The notes below the pieces were generated by a model that did no database searches, was not told the DNA's origin, and saw only the letters and a list, made by a program, of their open reading frames with translations. Positions 36,580 through 46,187 of a DNA stretch of 64,000 nt are shown piece after piece. This stretch comes from Alphaproteobacteria bacterium (GTDB lineage: Bacteria; Pseudomonadota; Alphaproteobacteria; Sphingomonadales; Kordiimonadaceae). Each line of letters starts with the position of its first letter. The first letter of the stretch is position 1. The stretch covers positions 1 to 64,000 of the forward strand of contig SBGU01000039.1 of assembly GCA_006226495.1 (NCBI GenBank), written 5' to 3'. Made by a program: the position numbers and the translations under genes.

Positions 36580-37155
36580 TTACTGGCCCTTGTTCATCTT
36601 CTTGTTTTTCCAGTATTTTGTGCCGTGCAGCGATGCCTGCAGTGCAAGGCCATTTTCGGTGAACTGGTACACGGCCACCTTTTTGCGCACGGAACCGGCG
36701 TCGCCGATTTCGCCGCCCTTGTCACCGGCGATGGCAGCGGCGTCCGCTTCACCGGACATGTCCCAGCCATGTTCGATGAAGTTATCGAGCGACTTGCGGT
36801 CGAAGAAAATGAACACGGCACGGAAATCCTTCACGCCAAGGCCAAGGCCGATGCTGGCCGTGCCCATGCTCATGAAGGTGTCCTTGCCGGACTTGTTGTC
36901 ATGGACAACACCACTGCCGCCACCGCCGCCCAGAAGCAGAATCTGGACGCCGATATTCGAGAAAACGGCATAACCTTCGGATTCGCCGATTTCGGCCTGC
37001 GCCTGCGGGCGCGCCTTGAACAGGTCGGACAGGACTTCCTGCCGCATCTCGCGCACCTTCTGGCGCTTTTCTTCATATTTGTCTGCATCGGCCAGGATTG
37101 GCATGCTGGCCAGGGTGAACAGCGCAAAGGCTGTGAGAACACGGCTGACGATCAT
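36580..37155 (-). CDS. SYLF/YSC84-domain exported protein
   Basis: This 191-residue precursor has a signal peptide (about residues 1-22, ending ILADA). The mature part is a SYLF (YSC84) domain: FKARPQAQAEIGESEGYAVFSNIGVQ, then a GGGGGSGVV turn and KDTFMSMGTASIGLGLGVKDFRAVFIFFD. In eukaryotes this fold binds phosphoinositides; in bacteria the role is unknown, probably lipid related. It converges on the TetR gene with 16 bases between. Confidence 0.88.
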   Translation of the reverse strand: MIVSRVLTAFALFTLASMPILADADKYEEKRQKVREMRQEVLSDLFKARPQAQAEIGESEGYAVFSNIGVQILLLGGGGGSGVVHDNKSGKDTFMSMGTASIGLGLGVKDFRAVFIFFDRKSLDNFIEHGWDMSGEADAAAIAGDKGGEIGDAGSVRKKVAVYQFTENGLALQASLHGTKYWKNKKMNKGQ

Positions 37156-37239
37156 GATTGGTCCCTCTTCATAGTATGTCGTGTTGTGATCATTTATCCG
37201 GGCAATCTTGCCCTTTCTGTGGCAATGCCGTGAGCACCG

Positions 37240-37704
37240 TCAGGCGCCGCTGTCGTTGCCGGCGATATCTTCATCCCAAAGTGCGGGCTTTTCGGCGATG
37301 AAACGCGCCATCAGGCCGGTGCAGGCGGGGTCGTCCAGCCGAATGACTTCAACGCCGCGGGCCCTCAGGAAATCCTCGTTGCCGCCGAAATTCTCGGCTT
37401 CCCCGATCACGACACGCGGTACGCCAAACTGAACGATGGTGCCGGCGCACATCATGCAGGGGCTGAGGGTGGTATAAAGGGTGGTGGTGTCATAGCGCGC
37501 CCGGCGACCGGTATTTCGGAAGCAGGACATTTCGCCATGCGCCGTGGGATCGCCGCGCTGGACACGTTCGTTATGGCCGCGACCGATGATCTGACCGCTC
37601 TCCACAAGCACGGCGCCGATCGGCAAGCCACCTTCGTCATAGCTTTTCTGCGCTTCCTTCAGCGCTTCGGCCATGAAGGCATGGTCCCGGTCGGTTGCAG
37701 CCAT
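37240..37704 (-). CDS. cytidine-deaminase-fold nucleobase deaminase, yeast Fcy1-like
   Basis: This 154-residue zinc deaminase has ligand H56 and proton shuttle E58 in AHGEMS, and C83/C86 in TLSPCMMCAGTI. Along its whole length it follows the fungal cytosine deaminase pattern, including YDEGGLPIGAVLV, TTLYTTLSPC, FGVPRVVIGEAENF, RGVEVIRLDD and the C-terminal WDEDI. Cytosine to uracil is therefore the leading guess, with guanine or another base possible. The gene stands 44 bases from the YqaA gene on the same strand. Confidence 0.82.
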   Translation of the reverse strand: MAATDRDHAFMAEALKEAQKSYDEGGLPIGAVLVESGQIIGRGHNERVQRGDPTAHGEMSCFRNTGRRARYDTTTLYTTLSPCMMCAGTIVQFGVPRVVIGEAENFGGNEDFLRARGVEVIRLDDPACTGLMARFIAEKPALWDEDIAGNDSGA

Positions 37705-37748
37705 TTTCTTTCCCCTGTTTCGGTCCTGTCTAGCGCGTGTGTGACCGT

Positions 37749-38189
37749 TCAGGCAAGCATGGCGCCCACACCCGCTATCACAAGTGCGTAACGGAACGCC
37801 TTGCCGATGGTTACGAACACCAGGAAGGGTACAATCGGCACCCGGAATATACCGGCCGCCAGGGTCAGCGGATCGCCGATGATGGGTACCCAGGCCAAGA
37901 GCAGCGCGGGTGTGCCAAAACGGCGGAACAAACGCTGGCCGCGCTCGATCTGACCTTCGGAAAAGGGAAACCAGCGCCGGTCCTGAAACAGCCGCACCCG
38001 GCTACCCAGCCACCAGTTGAGGAGCGAGCCCAGAACGTTGCCGCTGGTTGCCGCTAGGAACAACAGGGCAGGCGCGCCCTTGCCGGCGGCCATCAGGCCC
38101 GCGAGCGCGGCTTCGGACCAGGCCGGCAACAGGGTTGCCGCCACAAAGGCATTTAGGAACAGGCCAAGGAGGACCAGTGCGTCGCTCAC
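37749..38189 (-). CDS. YqaA/DedA-like small membrane protein
   Basis: This 146-residue protein has four hydrophobic stretches and the reentrant-type segments of the YqaA/VTT group: SGNVLGSLLNWWLGSR, then FRRFGTPALLLAWVPIIGDPLTLAAGIFR. Such proteins are thought to move lipids or protons across the inner membrane. The start is GTG at 38189. It lies 22 bases behind hemF and may be the last member of the trmL-hemF-yqaA transcript. Confidence 0.85.
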   Translation of the reverse strand: MSDALVLLGLFLNAFVAATLLPAWSEAALAGLMAAGKGAPALLFLAATSGNVLGSLLNWWLGSRVRLFQDRRWFPFSEGQIERGQRLFRRFGTPALLLAWVPIIGDPLTLAAGIFRVPIVPFLVFVTIGKAFRYALVIAGVGAMLA

Positions 38190-38211
38190 CCTGTCGTGCG
38201 CCCATGCGGGC

Positions 38212-39087
38212 TCAAGGCCACTTGGCCTCTGGCGGCAGGGACATCAGGATGGCTTCGACATTGCCGCCGGTTTTCAGGCCAAAGGTGGTGCCCCGGTCAT
38301 AAACCAGGTTGAATTCTGCATAGAGGCCACGGTAGATGAGCTGGGTTTCGCGCTCGTCCGCGGTCCAGTCCCTGTTCATGTGCTTGCGCACAAGGGCGGG
38401 ATAGATGTCGTCGAAGGTGCGACCGACATCCTGGGTGAAGGCGAAGTCCGCCGCCCAGTTACCGCTGTCGTGATAGTCATAGAAGATACCGCCTTCACCA
38501 CGCGCCCGGCCCCGGTGCGTGACATAGAAATATTCATCGCACCATTTTTTGTATTTTTCATAATAGTCCGGGCCATGCCGGTCGCAGGCGCCCTTGAAGG
38601 CGGCATGGAAATCCGCCGTGTCCTCCGCATTGGGCAGGGGTGCGTTCAAATCTGCGCCGCCACCGAACCAGCTTTTGGTGGTGACGATAAAGCGGGTGTT
38701 CATATGCACGGCCGGCACATGCGGGTTGTTCATATGGGCCACAAGGCTGATGCCGGTCGCGAAGAATCGCGGGTCGTCAGCGGCGCCCGGGATGTTTTTG
38801 GCAAATTCCGGCGTGAAGGTGCCGAACACGCTGGAGATGTTGACCCCGACTTTTTCGAATACCCGACCGCCGCGCATGATCGACATCACGCCACCACCAC
38901 CCGGCTGGCCATCGGCCTGATTGACCCGGTCCCAGCTTTTGCGCTCAAAACGGCCCGGCGCACGGTCCGACAGGCGGCCAGTGGCTTCGTCTTCGATTGC
39001 CTCGAAGCTTGCGCAGATGCGGTCGCGCAGGGTGCGGAACCAGTCCTGGGCCTGCTGTTTTTTCTGGTCGATGGTCAGTTCAGTCAT
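38212..39087 (-). CDS. hemF: oxygen-dependent coproporphyrinogen III oxidase
   Basis: The 291-residue enzyme decarboxylates coproporphyrinogen III to protoporphyrinogen IX using oxygen, for haem synthesis. Landmarks are [55 protein letters not shown] and [37 protein letters not shown]. Its ATG overlaps the trmL stop as ATGA (four bases), so the two are translationally coupled. Haem supply next to the bc1 operon makes functional sense. Confidence 0.97.
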   Translation of the reverse strand: MTELTIDQKKQQAQDWFRTLRDRICASFEAIEDEATGRLSDRAPGRFERKSWDRVNQADGQPGGGGVMSIMRGGRVFEKVGVNISSVFGTFTPEFAKNIPGAADDPRFFATGISLVAHMNNPHVPAVHMNTRFIVTTKSWFGGGADLNAPLPNAEDTADFHAAFKGACDRHGPDYYEKYKKWCDEYFYVTHRGRARGEGGIFYDYHDSGNWAADFAFTQDVGRTFDDIYPALVRKHMNRDWTADERETQLIYRGLYAEFNLVYDRGTTFGLKTGGNVEAILMSLPPEAKWP

Positions 39088-39563
39088 ATTGCATCCTTGG
39101 AACCGGATTGGGGCCAGCCGTCCGTTTGTCTGAGCGCTTCACCAAGCACCATGGCCATCGCGACCGCCACATTGATCGAGCGGGCTGCCGCCACCATGGG
39201 GATGATAAGCCGGGCATCGGCCGTTTCATGCACAAAATCGGGGGCGCCCGCAGATTCGCTGCCCACCATCAGGATATCGTCCGGCCGGAAGCGGAATTCG
39301 GTGTAGGGACTATCGGCCTTGGTGGTCAAGAGCACAAGCCGCCGTCCGGCATTTTTCTGCCAGTCCAGGAAGCTGTCCCAGTCCAGATGGTGCCTGAGGT
39401 CGACAAGGTCGGCATAATCCATGGCCGAGCGCCGGAGGCCGCGGGCAGAAAAAGGGAATCCGCAGGGTTCGATCACATGCACCGGCACATCCATGCAGGC
39501 ACCAAGCCTGAGGAGGGTGCCCGTGTTCTGCGGCTGGTCGGGTTGAAAAAGCGCTATATCCAT
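39084..39563 (-). CDS. trmL: tRNA (cytidine(34)-2'-O)-methyltransferase
   Basis: This 159-residue SPOUT methyltransferase modifies the wobble ribose of leucine tRNAs. The trefoil knot is formed by the C-terminal [11 protein letters not shown] and [28 protein letters not shown], and the N terminus [24 protein letters not shown] is diagnostic. The start at 39563 was chosen because the 29 upstream residues of the open frame have no family counterpart. It precedes hemF and diverges from petA. Confidence 0.94.
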   Translation of the reverse strand: MDIALFQPDQPQNTGTLLRLGACMDVPVHVIEPCGFPFSARGLRRSAMDYADLVDLRHHLDWDSFLDWQKNAGRRLVLLTTKADSPYTEFRFRPDDILMVGSESAGAPDFVHETADARLIIPMVAAARSINVAVAMAMVLGEALRQTDGWPQSGSKDAI

Positions 39564-39849
39564 GGCGCGCACGCTAATTTGTCTGCCGCACACAAGCAAC
39601 GGCTCAGTGTTGCCGCGAGTCCAATTTCTGCCATTTTTTTGCGTGTCCAACCGGATAAACCCTTGCCTCTTTTTCGCTCTCCGACTAAACCAATCCCCAT
39701 TCGCTGGGCAGGGTCTGTCCGGCGACGGAATTTATGGCGTCTGAATGCGTCCTGATGACGCAGGGGTGGTCGCCATGCCAAGGGTAGACTAAGTTCGGGA
39801 CGCAACGACTGATCGCCTTTTGCATCACGTTCCTGTCAGGGAAGAATAG
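39564..39849. other. 286-base divergent intergenic region (trmL / petA)
   Basis: No gene is seen. It should contain the promoters of trmL-hemF and of the petABC operon; an AT-richer stretch lies at 39630-39690. I could not pick out an unambiguous -35/-10 pair. Confidence 0.6.
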
Positions 39850-40404
39850 ATGAGCACAAACAACATGACTAACGAAGCTGAAGGTGGCGCCAACCGGCGC
39901 GACTTCCTTCACGTGGCCGCCGCTACCATGGGCGGTGTGGGCGCTGTTGTCGCCGCCTGGCCCTTTATCGACCAGATGAACCCGGCCAAGGATACGCTGG
40001 CGCTCGCCTCCGTCGAGGTGGACATCAGCAACATCGCACCGGGCGAGGCTGTTGTGGTGAAATGGCGCGGCAAGCCCGTGTTTGTGCGCCACCGCACCGA
40101 AGCCGAAATCGAGCAGGCCCGCGCCGTGCCGATAGCCGACCTCGTCGACAAACAGACCGACGCGGACCGCGTCCAGGAAGGCCATGCCGACTGGCTGGTG
40201 GTGATGGGCGTTTGTACCCACCTGGGCTGCGTGCCGCTTGGCACCCGTTCGGGCGAGGAACGTGGCGACTTCGGCGGCTGGTTCTGCCCGTGCCACGGTT
40301 CGCACTATGACACCGCCGGTCGTATCCGGAAGGGCCCGGCACCGAAGAACCTCGAGGTTCCGGTCTATTCCTTCGTCAATGACAACACTGTCAAGATCGG
40401 TTAA
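39850..40404 (+). CDS. petA: ubiquinol-cytochrome c reductase Rieske iron-sulfur subunit
   Basis: This 184-residue subunit of complex III passes electrons from ubiquinol to cytochrome c1. A twin-arginine signal-anchor ([15 protein letters not shown]) holds it in the membrane. The [2Fe-2S] ligands are C122/H124 (CTHLGC) and C146/H149 (CPCHGSHYD), with the disulfide cysteines C127 and C148. It is first in the petABC operon, with 11 bases to petB. Confidence 0.98.
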   Translation: MSTNNMTNEAEGGANRRDFLHVAAATMGGVGAVVAAWPFIDQMNPAKDTLALASVEVDISNIAPGEAVVVKWRGKPVFVRHRTEAEIEQARAVPIADLVDKQTDADRVQEGHADWLVVMGVCTHLGCVPLGTRSGEERGDFGGWFCPCHGSHYDTAGRIRKGPAPKNLEVPVYSFVNDNTVKIG

Positions 40405-40415
40405 GGGGGCTCAAG

Positions 40416-41687
40416 ATGGCTGAATGGAAAGCGACTAAGCCGAATAACAAGGCGCTCGCCTGGGTCGAGGAACGCCTGCCGATTATTTCGCTGGTCAACA
40501 ACGTGGTGGGCAAGGACACCCCGACCCCCCGTAACCTGAACTACTGGTGGAACTTCGGTTCGCTCGCCGGCCTGATGCTGGTTATCCAGATCGTCACCGG
40601 TGTGGTTATCGCCATGCACTATGCGGCGAACACCGGCCTGGCGTTCGACAGTGTCGAGCGTTTTGTGCGCGACGTGAACTATGGTTACCTGATCCGTGCC
40701 ATGCACGCGAACGGCGCCTCCTTCTTCTTCATCGCCGTTTATATCCACATCTTCCGCGGCCTCTATTACGGTTCCTACAAGGCACCGCGCGAGCTGGTGT
40801 GGATGCTTGGTCTTGTGATCATGCTCCTGATGATGGCGACCGCCTTCATGGGTTACGTGCTGCCGTGGGGCCAGATGTCCTTCTGGGGCGCGACCGTGAT
40901 CACCAACCTGTTCTCGGCAATCCCGGTTGTCGGCGATTCGATCGTGACCCTCCTGTGGGGTGGCTTCTCGGTTGACAACCCGACCCTGAACCGCTTCTTC
41001 AGCCTGCACTATCTGCTGCCGTTCGTTCTTGCCGGTGTCGTGATCCTGCACCTGTGGGCCAAGAAAATCTCGGACAGCGGCAACCCCCTGGGCATCGACG
41101 TCAAGTCGGGCGCCGACCAGATCCCGTTCCACCCGTACTATACGGTCAAGGACGGCTTCGGTGTCGCCGTGTTCCTCCTGATCTACATGTGCTATGTCAC
41201 CTTCATGCCCGACGCGCTTGGCCACCCGGACAACTATATCCCGGCCAACCCGATGTCGACGCCTGACAGCATCGTGCCGGAATGGTACTTCCTGCCCTTC
41301 TACGCGATCCTGCGTTCGATCACTTTCGATATCGGTATTCCGTTCACCGATGTTGTGATCGTGCCGGCGAAACTGCTGGGCGTACTGGCCATGTTCGGTT
41401 CGATCATCCTCTTGTTCTTCCTGCCGTGGCTCGATACCTCGAAGGTCCGGTCGACCAAGTTCCGTCCGGTTTACTTCTGGTTCTTCTGGATACTGGTTGC
41501 CGACATGGTTCTCCTGACCATCGTTGGCGGCAAGAAGCCGGAAGGCATCTGGCCGGTGGTGGGCCTTATCGGTACGGCTTACTATTTCGCGCACTTCCTG
41601 GTGGTCCTGCCGCTTCTGGGCAAGATCGAGAAGACGCTGCCGCTGCCGGAAAGCATCGCCAACCCGGTCATCAAGGCCGCCGAGTAA
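40416..41687 (+). CDS. petB: cytochrome b of the bc1 complex
   Basis: The 423-residue membrane core of complex III carries both haems b. The haem ligands H97/H111 and H198/H212 are in place, with the quinol-oxidation PEWY motif in [16 protein letters not shown]. Eight transmembrane helices are evident, as usual for the alphaproteobacterial unsplit form. It lies between petA and petC. Confidence 0.98.
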   Translation: MAEWKATKPNNKALAWVEERLPIISLVNNVVGKDTPTPRNLNYWWNFGSLAGLMLVIQIVTGVVIAMHYAANTGLAFDSVERFVRDVNYGYLIRAMHANGASFFFIAVYIHIFRGLYYGSYKAPRELVWMLGLVIMLLMMATAFMGYVLPWGQMSFWGATVITNLFSAIPVVGDSIVTLLWGGFSVDNPTLNRFFSLHYLLPFVLAGVVILHLWAKKISDSGNPLGIDVKSGADQIPFHPYYTVKDGFGVAVFLLIYMCYVTFMPDALGHPDNYIPANPMSTPDSIVPEWYFLPFYAILRSITFDIGIPFTDVVIVPAKLLGVLAMFGSIILLFFLPWLDTSKVRSTKFRPVYFWFFWILVADMVLLTIVGGKKPEGIWPVVGLIGTAYYFAHFLVVLPLLGKIEKTLPLPESIANPVIKAAE

Positions 41688-41700
41688 GGGAATGATCACG

Positions 41701-42495
41701 ATGAAATTCGTCAAAAATATTGCGATTGCCCTTGCTGCCGTAGCCGGTCTCTCGGGCGCTGCCCTGGCTTCTGCCGGTGCAGACAAACATCCGATGGAAA
41801 TGGAATGGGAATTCTCGGGCCCGTTCGGCAAGTTCGACCTGGCTTCCACCCAGCGTGGCTGGCAGGTTTACAAGCAGGTCTGCTCGAACTGCCATGCCCT
41901 GAAATACTTCCATTTCCGCAACCTGTCGGAAATCGGTTACGAAGAAAACATGATCAAGGCGTTTGCGGCTGAATATACCGTTGCAGGCGACATTGATGAT
42001 GCTGGCGACCCGACCGAACGTGCGGGCCGCCCGGAAGATGCCTTCCCGTCGCCGTTTGCGAACGAGAATGCTGCCCGCGCCTCGAACGGTGGCGCGCTGC
42101 CGCCCGACCTGTCGCTGATCATCAAGGCTCGCCACGACGGTGCCAACTATGTCTTCAGCCTCCTGAACGGCTATGAAGATGCGCCTGCAGGCCACGAGAT
42201 TCCGGCTGGCAAACATTACAATGCCTACTTCAAAGGTGGTGCCATTGCGATGGCTGCGCCCTTGAGCGACGGTGTGCTTGAATATGAAGACGGCACGCCC
42301 GCGACCCAGGAACAGATGGCCAAGGACGTGGTCAACTTCCTGACATTCGTTGGCGACCCGCACATGCAGACCCGCCACCAGTTGGGCGTGGCCATCGTGC
42401 TGTTCCTCGCCTTCTGGGCCGCTGTTCTGTTCCTGTCCATGAAGCGGCTGTGGAAGCCGGTCAAGGAAGGCAAGAACTTCTACGAAGGCAAATAA
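41701..42495 (+). CDS. petC: cytochrome c1
   Basis: This 264-residue precursor has a signal peptide ending ALASA, the haem c site C61-S-N-C64-H65, and a C-terminal membrane anchor (LGVAIVLFLAFWAAVLFLSMKRLW). The FHFRNLSEIGY stretch and the PPDLSLIIKARH segment are typical. The ATG at 41701 sits nine bases behind AAGGGA; an ATG at 41692 is also in frame but too near that site. It is the last gene of the operon and is followed by a terminator. Confidence 0.97.
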   Translation: MKFVKNIAIALAAVAGLSGAALASAGADKHPMEMEWEFSGPFGKFDLASTQRGWQVYKQVCSNCHALKYFHFRNLSEIGYEENMIKAFAAEYTVAGDIDDAGDPTERAGRPEDAFPSPFANENAARASNGGALPPDLSLIIKARHDGANYVFSLLNGYEDAPAGHEIPAGKHYNAYFKGGAIAMAAPLSDGVLEYEDGTPATQEQMAKDVVNFLTFVGDPHMQTRHQLGVAIVLFLAFWAAVLFLSMKRLWKPVKEGKNFYEGK

Positions 42496-42516
42496 GCCTT
42501 CCTGAAATATCCAGCG

Positions 42517-42546
42517 AAAGGGCTGCCGAACCGGCGGCCCTTTTTG
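42517..42546 (+). terminator. intrinsic terminator of petABC
   Basis: GGGCTGCCG (42520-42528), loop AAC and CGGCGGCCC (42532-42540, one G-U pair) are followed by TTTTT. Confidence 0.92.
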
Positions 42547-42595
42547 TTTGTCTGGCCGCCTTGCCAGCGCCCCAGTTGCCCGCTAAGAAGCGGTC

Positions 42596-42898
42596 ATGAC
42601 CATGGATGACATCTTTCAGGCCCTTGCCGACCGGAACCGCCGCCTGCTGCTGGATCGCCTGCGCGACCGGAACGGCCAGACCCTCAGGCAACTGACCGAA
42701 GGCCAGGCCATGACCCGCCAGGCGGTCAGCAAACACCTGGCGGTGCTCGAACGCGCCAACCTTGTGATCACCGAACGCCGGGGCCGCGAGAAGCTGCATT
42801 ATATCAATCCGGTGCCCGTGCATCAGATTGCCTGCCGCTGGCTGAACCAGTTCGAAACCATGCCATTGACCGCGCTGGTGAATGACCTGCCGGCCTGA
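42596..42898 (+). CDS. ArsR-family winged-helix regulator
   Basis: This is a 100-residue single-domain regulator. The helix-turn-helix is QLTEGQAMTRQAVSKHLAVLERANLVITERRGREKLHYINP, and the N terminus MDDIFQALADRNRRLLLDRL matches the ArsR subgroup that usually sits beside an SRPBCC (AHSA1) gene. No such partner is present here. The metal-binding cysteine box of classical ArsR is absent, so it is not expected to sense arsenite. Confidence 0.88.
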   Translation: MTMDDIFQALADRNRRLLLDRLRDRNGQTLRQLTEGQAMTRQAVSKHLAVLERANLVITERRGREKLHYINPVPVHQIACRWLNQFETMPLTALVNDLPA

Positions 42899-42996
42899 AA
42901 TCCCGCCATCTGTACCCGGCCCCTTCTTTTTGCTTTTCGTAACCGAACGACATGGTTACTGTGACAGCCGCACGCCGGGGGGCTGGAACAGGGCGC

Positions 42997-43482
42997 ATGA
43001 ACATTAGTCTGCCGTCCGAATTGGGACGTCATGCCGAATTGGTGGCACTCGAGCCAAAGGCGCGGGCGCTGTTTGCCTATTGGCAAAGCAAGTGTGGCGC
43101 TCGCGGCATGCCGGCACGGCGCGACCTGTCGGTGACCGACCTTGCCCCCTTCTTGCCGGATCTTGTGTGGGTCGATCCGCTGGAGAACCGTTCCGATTTC
43201 CGCTTTCGCCTGATTGGTACCACTGTGGTGCGCCGCATGATCGTTGACCGCACCGGCACCTGTTTCAGCGAAACAGCGGCCATGCGCTCAGGCACCAAAT
43301 TCTGGGGCCGTTATGACTGGGTCGCGCATTTTGGCCGGCCGCTGTTTTCGGAAGTGGAATATGTCGGCGACGACACCAGCGTGCGCGTGTGCCAGGACCT
43401 GATCCTGCCGCTTGCGGACGACGTGCCGGGGGGGATCAGCCTCATGACCCTTGTGCTGTTCCTGCGTTTCGGGCAGGACTAG
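42997..43482 (+). CDS. PAS_5-type single-domain protein
   Basis: This 161-residue protein consists of a PAS fold of the alphaproteobacterial PAS_5 sort: ALFAYWQSKCG, LPDLVWVDPLENRSDFRFRLIGTTVVRRMIVDRTGTCF, then later strands. No output domain is attached. It is a distant relative of the three tandem PAS proteins at 48.6-50.5 kb but lacks their C-terminal LDLGAGAP tail. An ATG at 42952 is also possible as start. The exported RidA gene begins 32 bases later. Confidence 0.7.
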   Translation: MNISLPSELGRHAELVALEPKARALFAYWQSKCGARGMPARRDLSVTDLAPFLPDLVWVDPLENRSDFRFRLIGTTVVRRMIVDRTGTCFSETAAMRSGTKFWGRYDWVAHFGRPLFSEVEYVGDDTSVRVCQDLILPLADDVPGGISLMTLVLFLRFGQD

Positions 43483-43514
43483 ACGCACAGCATTTTCACG
43501 GAAGGGGGAATACC

Positions 43515-43961
43515 ATGAAACGCCTCACACATTCGCTTGCGGTTCTTGCCTGTCTGGCGGGCCTTTCGGCCTCGGCAATCGCCGGCGACGGCACCGAAAC
43601 CGTGCGCAAAAGCCTGCCGTTTTCGCCGGTCGTGCGCGTGGGCAATATGTTGTATCTATCCGGCGACCTGGGCGCCAAACCCGGCACCATGAGCCTGGTG
43701 GAAGGCGGCATCGGCCCGGAAACCCGTCAGACCATGGAAAATATCAAGGCGACCCTTGAAGCCAACGGCTCGGACATGGACCATGTGGTGCGTTGCCTTG
43801 TCATGCTGGCCGACATGAAGGAATGGCCGGCCATGAACGACGTTTACCGCACCTTCTTCAAGGAAGGCCATTTCCCGGCCCGCAGTGCCCTGGGCGCCAA
43901 CGGCCTTGCCCTCGGCGCCCGTGTCGAGATCCAGTGCACGGCAACTGTCAGGGACGAGTAG
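43515..43961 (+). CDS. RidA-family protein with a signal peptide
   Basis: The 148-residue precursor has an export signal (about residues 1-21, SASAIA) and then a complete RidA/YjgF domain, with the conserved C-terminal arginine in GARVEIQCTATV and the ARSALGANGLALG strand. Cytoplasmic RidA hydrolyses reactive enamines. The periplasmic form suggests another ligand or a scavenging role, which is inference. GGGGGAA precedes the ATG at 43515. It converges with the M28 peptidase gene with six bases between. Confidence 0.87.
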   Translation: MKRLTHSLAVLACLAGLSASAIAGDGTETVRKSLPFSPVVRVGNMLYLSGDLGAKPGTMSLVEGGIGPETRQTMENIKATLEANGSDMDHVVRCLVMLADMKEWPAMNDVYRTFFKEGHFPARSALGANGLALGARVEIQCTATVRDE

Positions 43962-43967
43962 GACCGC

Positions 43968-45980
43968 CTACGGCCCCACAAGCACACCGATGCTGGCAAG
44001 CGCTGCCAGATAGTCGCTGACGGCTTCCATAGAGACCGGACCGAACTCGGCCATCAGCCGGTCGTGGATGTCACCGACACCGTTGCGGCCATCGACATAA
44101 TTCAGGGCTTCATACGCTATCTCGTGCCCCTGCGGCAGTGCAAGCAGGGCGAGGGCGGCGACCTTGTCTGCCCCCAGCTTGTCTTCGAGGTAGCTGTAGC
44201 CGAAGCCGTTCATGGTGCCCTTGATGTCGGCATTGCGCTGGTAGATGGTGCCGCTTGTGGGCCTGCCTGTCGCACCGGTGAGGCGCATCAGGCCGATCCT
44301 CAGCGCTTTCAGCTCCTTCATCTCGGCTTTGGGCGCCAGGGCCTCGACACCCGCCAGGATCTGGTCCTCGCTTGCCCAGAAGCCTCGGCGGACAGCTTCT
44401 GCCGCCCGCAGGTCAAGGTCAGCGGTCTGGGCCATCATGCCAGCCGTGCGTTCGGCCATGGCGGGCCCGGCCATCTTTGCGAGGGTGGCGCCATCCGTTT
44501 TATCAAGGCCGGCCAGAATGGCGGCCTGTACCACGCCGATGAAAGCGGCGCGCTTCAGCTTGGTGGGGTCGATGTTGGCCGCCAGGTCGCCGGTGGTGTG
44601 GATATAGCGGTCCGGCCAGTCGTGCAGGTAGGTGACCGGCACACGCCAACTGCCAGCCGCGAAAATATCATGGTCGCTGCCCATCGAAAGCCATTCTTTC
44701 TGTGCCAGCAATGGTTCGCGCCCGCCTTCGGGGGAGGCAAGAGCGAAGTCCGCCCCTTCGCCGCTTGCGTAGGCCAGGGTGTGGTCGTTGACGAAGTCGG
44801 TGATCGCAAACGCGATATCGCCCGAAATGTCCGCCGTGCTTTTGGGCCCGCGCGAGACACGGAACACCGCCTTGGTGACCGGCCCGCCGCCGACCATGTC
44901 CATATGGATCACATGTTTCAGGCGCGCTGCCAGTTCAGGGTTGGCATTCAGCATCACGAGGGTCGCCTCGACCTCGGACGGCCACAGGAAACGGATGGTG
45001 CGTTTGGGCGCGGGGATTGCGCCTTCATCCACCAGCCGTTTCAGCACGCGCGCCGCTTCCAGGATCGAGACACAGCCGCTGGCGTTGTCGTTGGCACCGG
45101 GGCGGGGGTGGTCCAGGTGGCAACTGAAGACGATCTCCTCGTCCTTCAGCTTCGGGTCGCTGCCGGGCAGGGTGGCGGTGACGATACGGTACTGCCCTGC
45201 TTCGCGCCGTGCGATCACGCGCGCATGCAGGCGCACGGTTTCGCCCTTCTGCAGCCGGGCCTGCAGGGCACGCGCTTCGCCAAGGCTGGTCATGAAGGCA
45301 AAGCCGCCATAGTCGCGGAAGGAAGACATATGACCCCAGCGCACCAGGCTGTCGTCCAGTTGCCACCAGGCACTTTTCTGGTTGGCGGCATAGGACAGGA
45401 TACCGGCGGCACCGCGTTCCACCAGCGCAAGCTGTTCGACTGCTTCCGGCTGGCTGGAGGTCAGCACGATCTTGCCGGTGATGTCCTTGCCGGCATAATC
45501 GGTGGCCCCGGTGCCTGCGCCCACATCCACCAGTTCGGCGGTCACGTCGGCGCTGTCACTGTCCTGCGCAAGGGTCAGGGGCCGTGCCGCCCAGTCGCCC
45601 AGTCGCCTGACAGGGGTTTCCTGGCCGCCTGCGCCCGTCACTTCCCACAGTTCGGCAAAGTCCACTTTCCAGGCGGGGCGCGCCTTCTGGGTGCCGAACA
45701 GGGTCTGGCCGTCCGCGGGGAAGGCCATGGCTTCAGCGCTGTCGTATCCGTAGCGCTGCAACTCGCCCAGAATGAAATCGGCCGCTTCATCGAACTGATC
45801 GCCTGCCCGCATGCGGTGATACAGGGTCACCCGGTCCAGGTTGCGCTTGGCCATGACACCGGACACTTCGGCGGCCACAGCCTTCAGCGCCGGTTCCGGC
45901 ATCAGGTCGGTCAAACTGTCGGCATGGGCGGTCGTGCCGCCGATGATGATAGCGGCAAGGCAGGCGCGAAGCGTGTGCAT
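43968..45980 (-). CDS. secreted M28-family metallo-aminopeptidase with PA-like insert
   Basis: This 670-residue exported zinc peptidase has its signal peptide at residues 1-18. A PA-type region follows in the middle (VELVDVGAGTGATDYAGKDITGKIVLTSS) and then the M28 catalytic domain, with metal ligands in CHLDHPRPGANDNASGC, an acidic ligand in the SEVEA segment, and a later VIHMDMVGGG. It probably releases N-terminal amino acids from peptides in the periplasm or outside. The start at 45980 was chosen because GGGGGA lies at proper distance. The C-terminal 180 residues resemble the winged tail seen in DUF4910-like members. Confidence 0.82.
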   Translation of the reverse strand: MHTLRACLAAIIIGGTTAHADSLTDLMPEPALKAVAAEVSGVMAKRNLDRVTLYHRMRAGDQFDEAADFILGELQRYGYDSAEAMAFPADGQTLFGTQKARPAWKVDFAELWEVTGAGGQETPVRRLGDWAARPLTLAQDSDSADVTAELVDVGAGTGATDYAGKDITGKIVLTSSQPEAVEQLALVERGAAGILSYAANQKSAWWQLDDSLVRWGHMSSFRDYGGFAFMTSLGEARALQARLQKGETVRLHARVIARREAGQYRIVTATLPGSDPKLKDEEIVFSCHLDHPRPGANDNASGCVSILEAARVLKRLVDEGAIPAPKRTIRFLWPSEVEATLVMLNANPELAARLKHVIHMDMVGGGPVTKAVFRVSRGPKSTADISGDIAFAITDFVNDHTLAYASGEGADFALASPEGGREPLLAQKEWLSMGSDHDIFAAGSWRVPVTYLHDWPDRYIHTTGDLAANIDPTKLKRAAFIGVVQAAILAGLDKTDGATLAKMAGPAMAERTAGMMAQTADLDLRAAEAVRRGFWASEDQILAGVEALAPKAEMKELKALRIGLMRLTGATGRPTSGTIYQRNADIKGTMNGFGYSYLEDKLGADKVAALALLALPQGHEIAYEALNYVDGRNGVGDIHDRLMAEFGPVSMEAVSDYLAALASIGVLVGP

Positions 45981-46187
45981 GGTCATTCCCCCTTTGATAT
46001 TGGACAATAGCTTAGGGGGCGTTTTCGGGACTGGCAAGGCTGCCAAAACCGGCAACACGGCTTGTTGAACAAGGGCTTGGCTCCCATCCGGCCTGATGCA
46101 AGATGTATGTTGCAAGATGCGCCCGGCGTTGCCTGCAAGTGTTTGATCTGCCATAGATAAGGCATTGCAATCAAAGTGGGACCCACA

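Noticed and set aside
44064..46010. A 648-codon plus-strand frame opposite the M28 peptidase gene.
   Set aside because: It is a shadow of GC-rich coding DNA; the minus strand carries clear peptidase motifs and a signal peptide.
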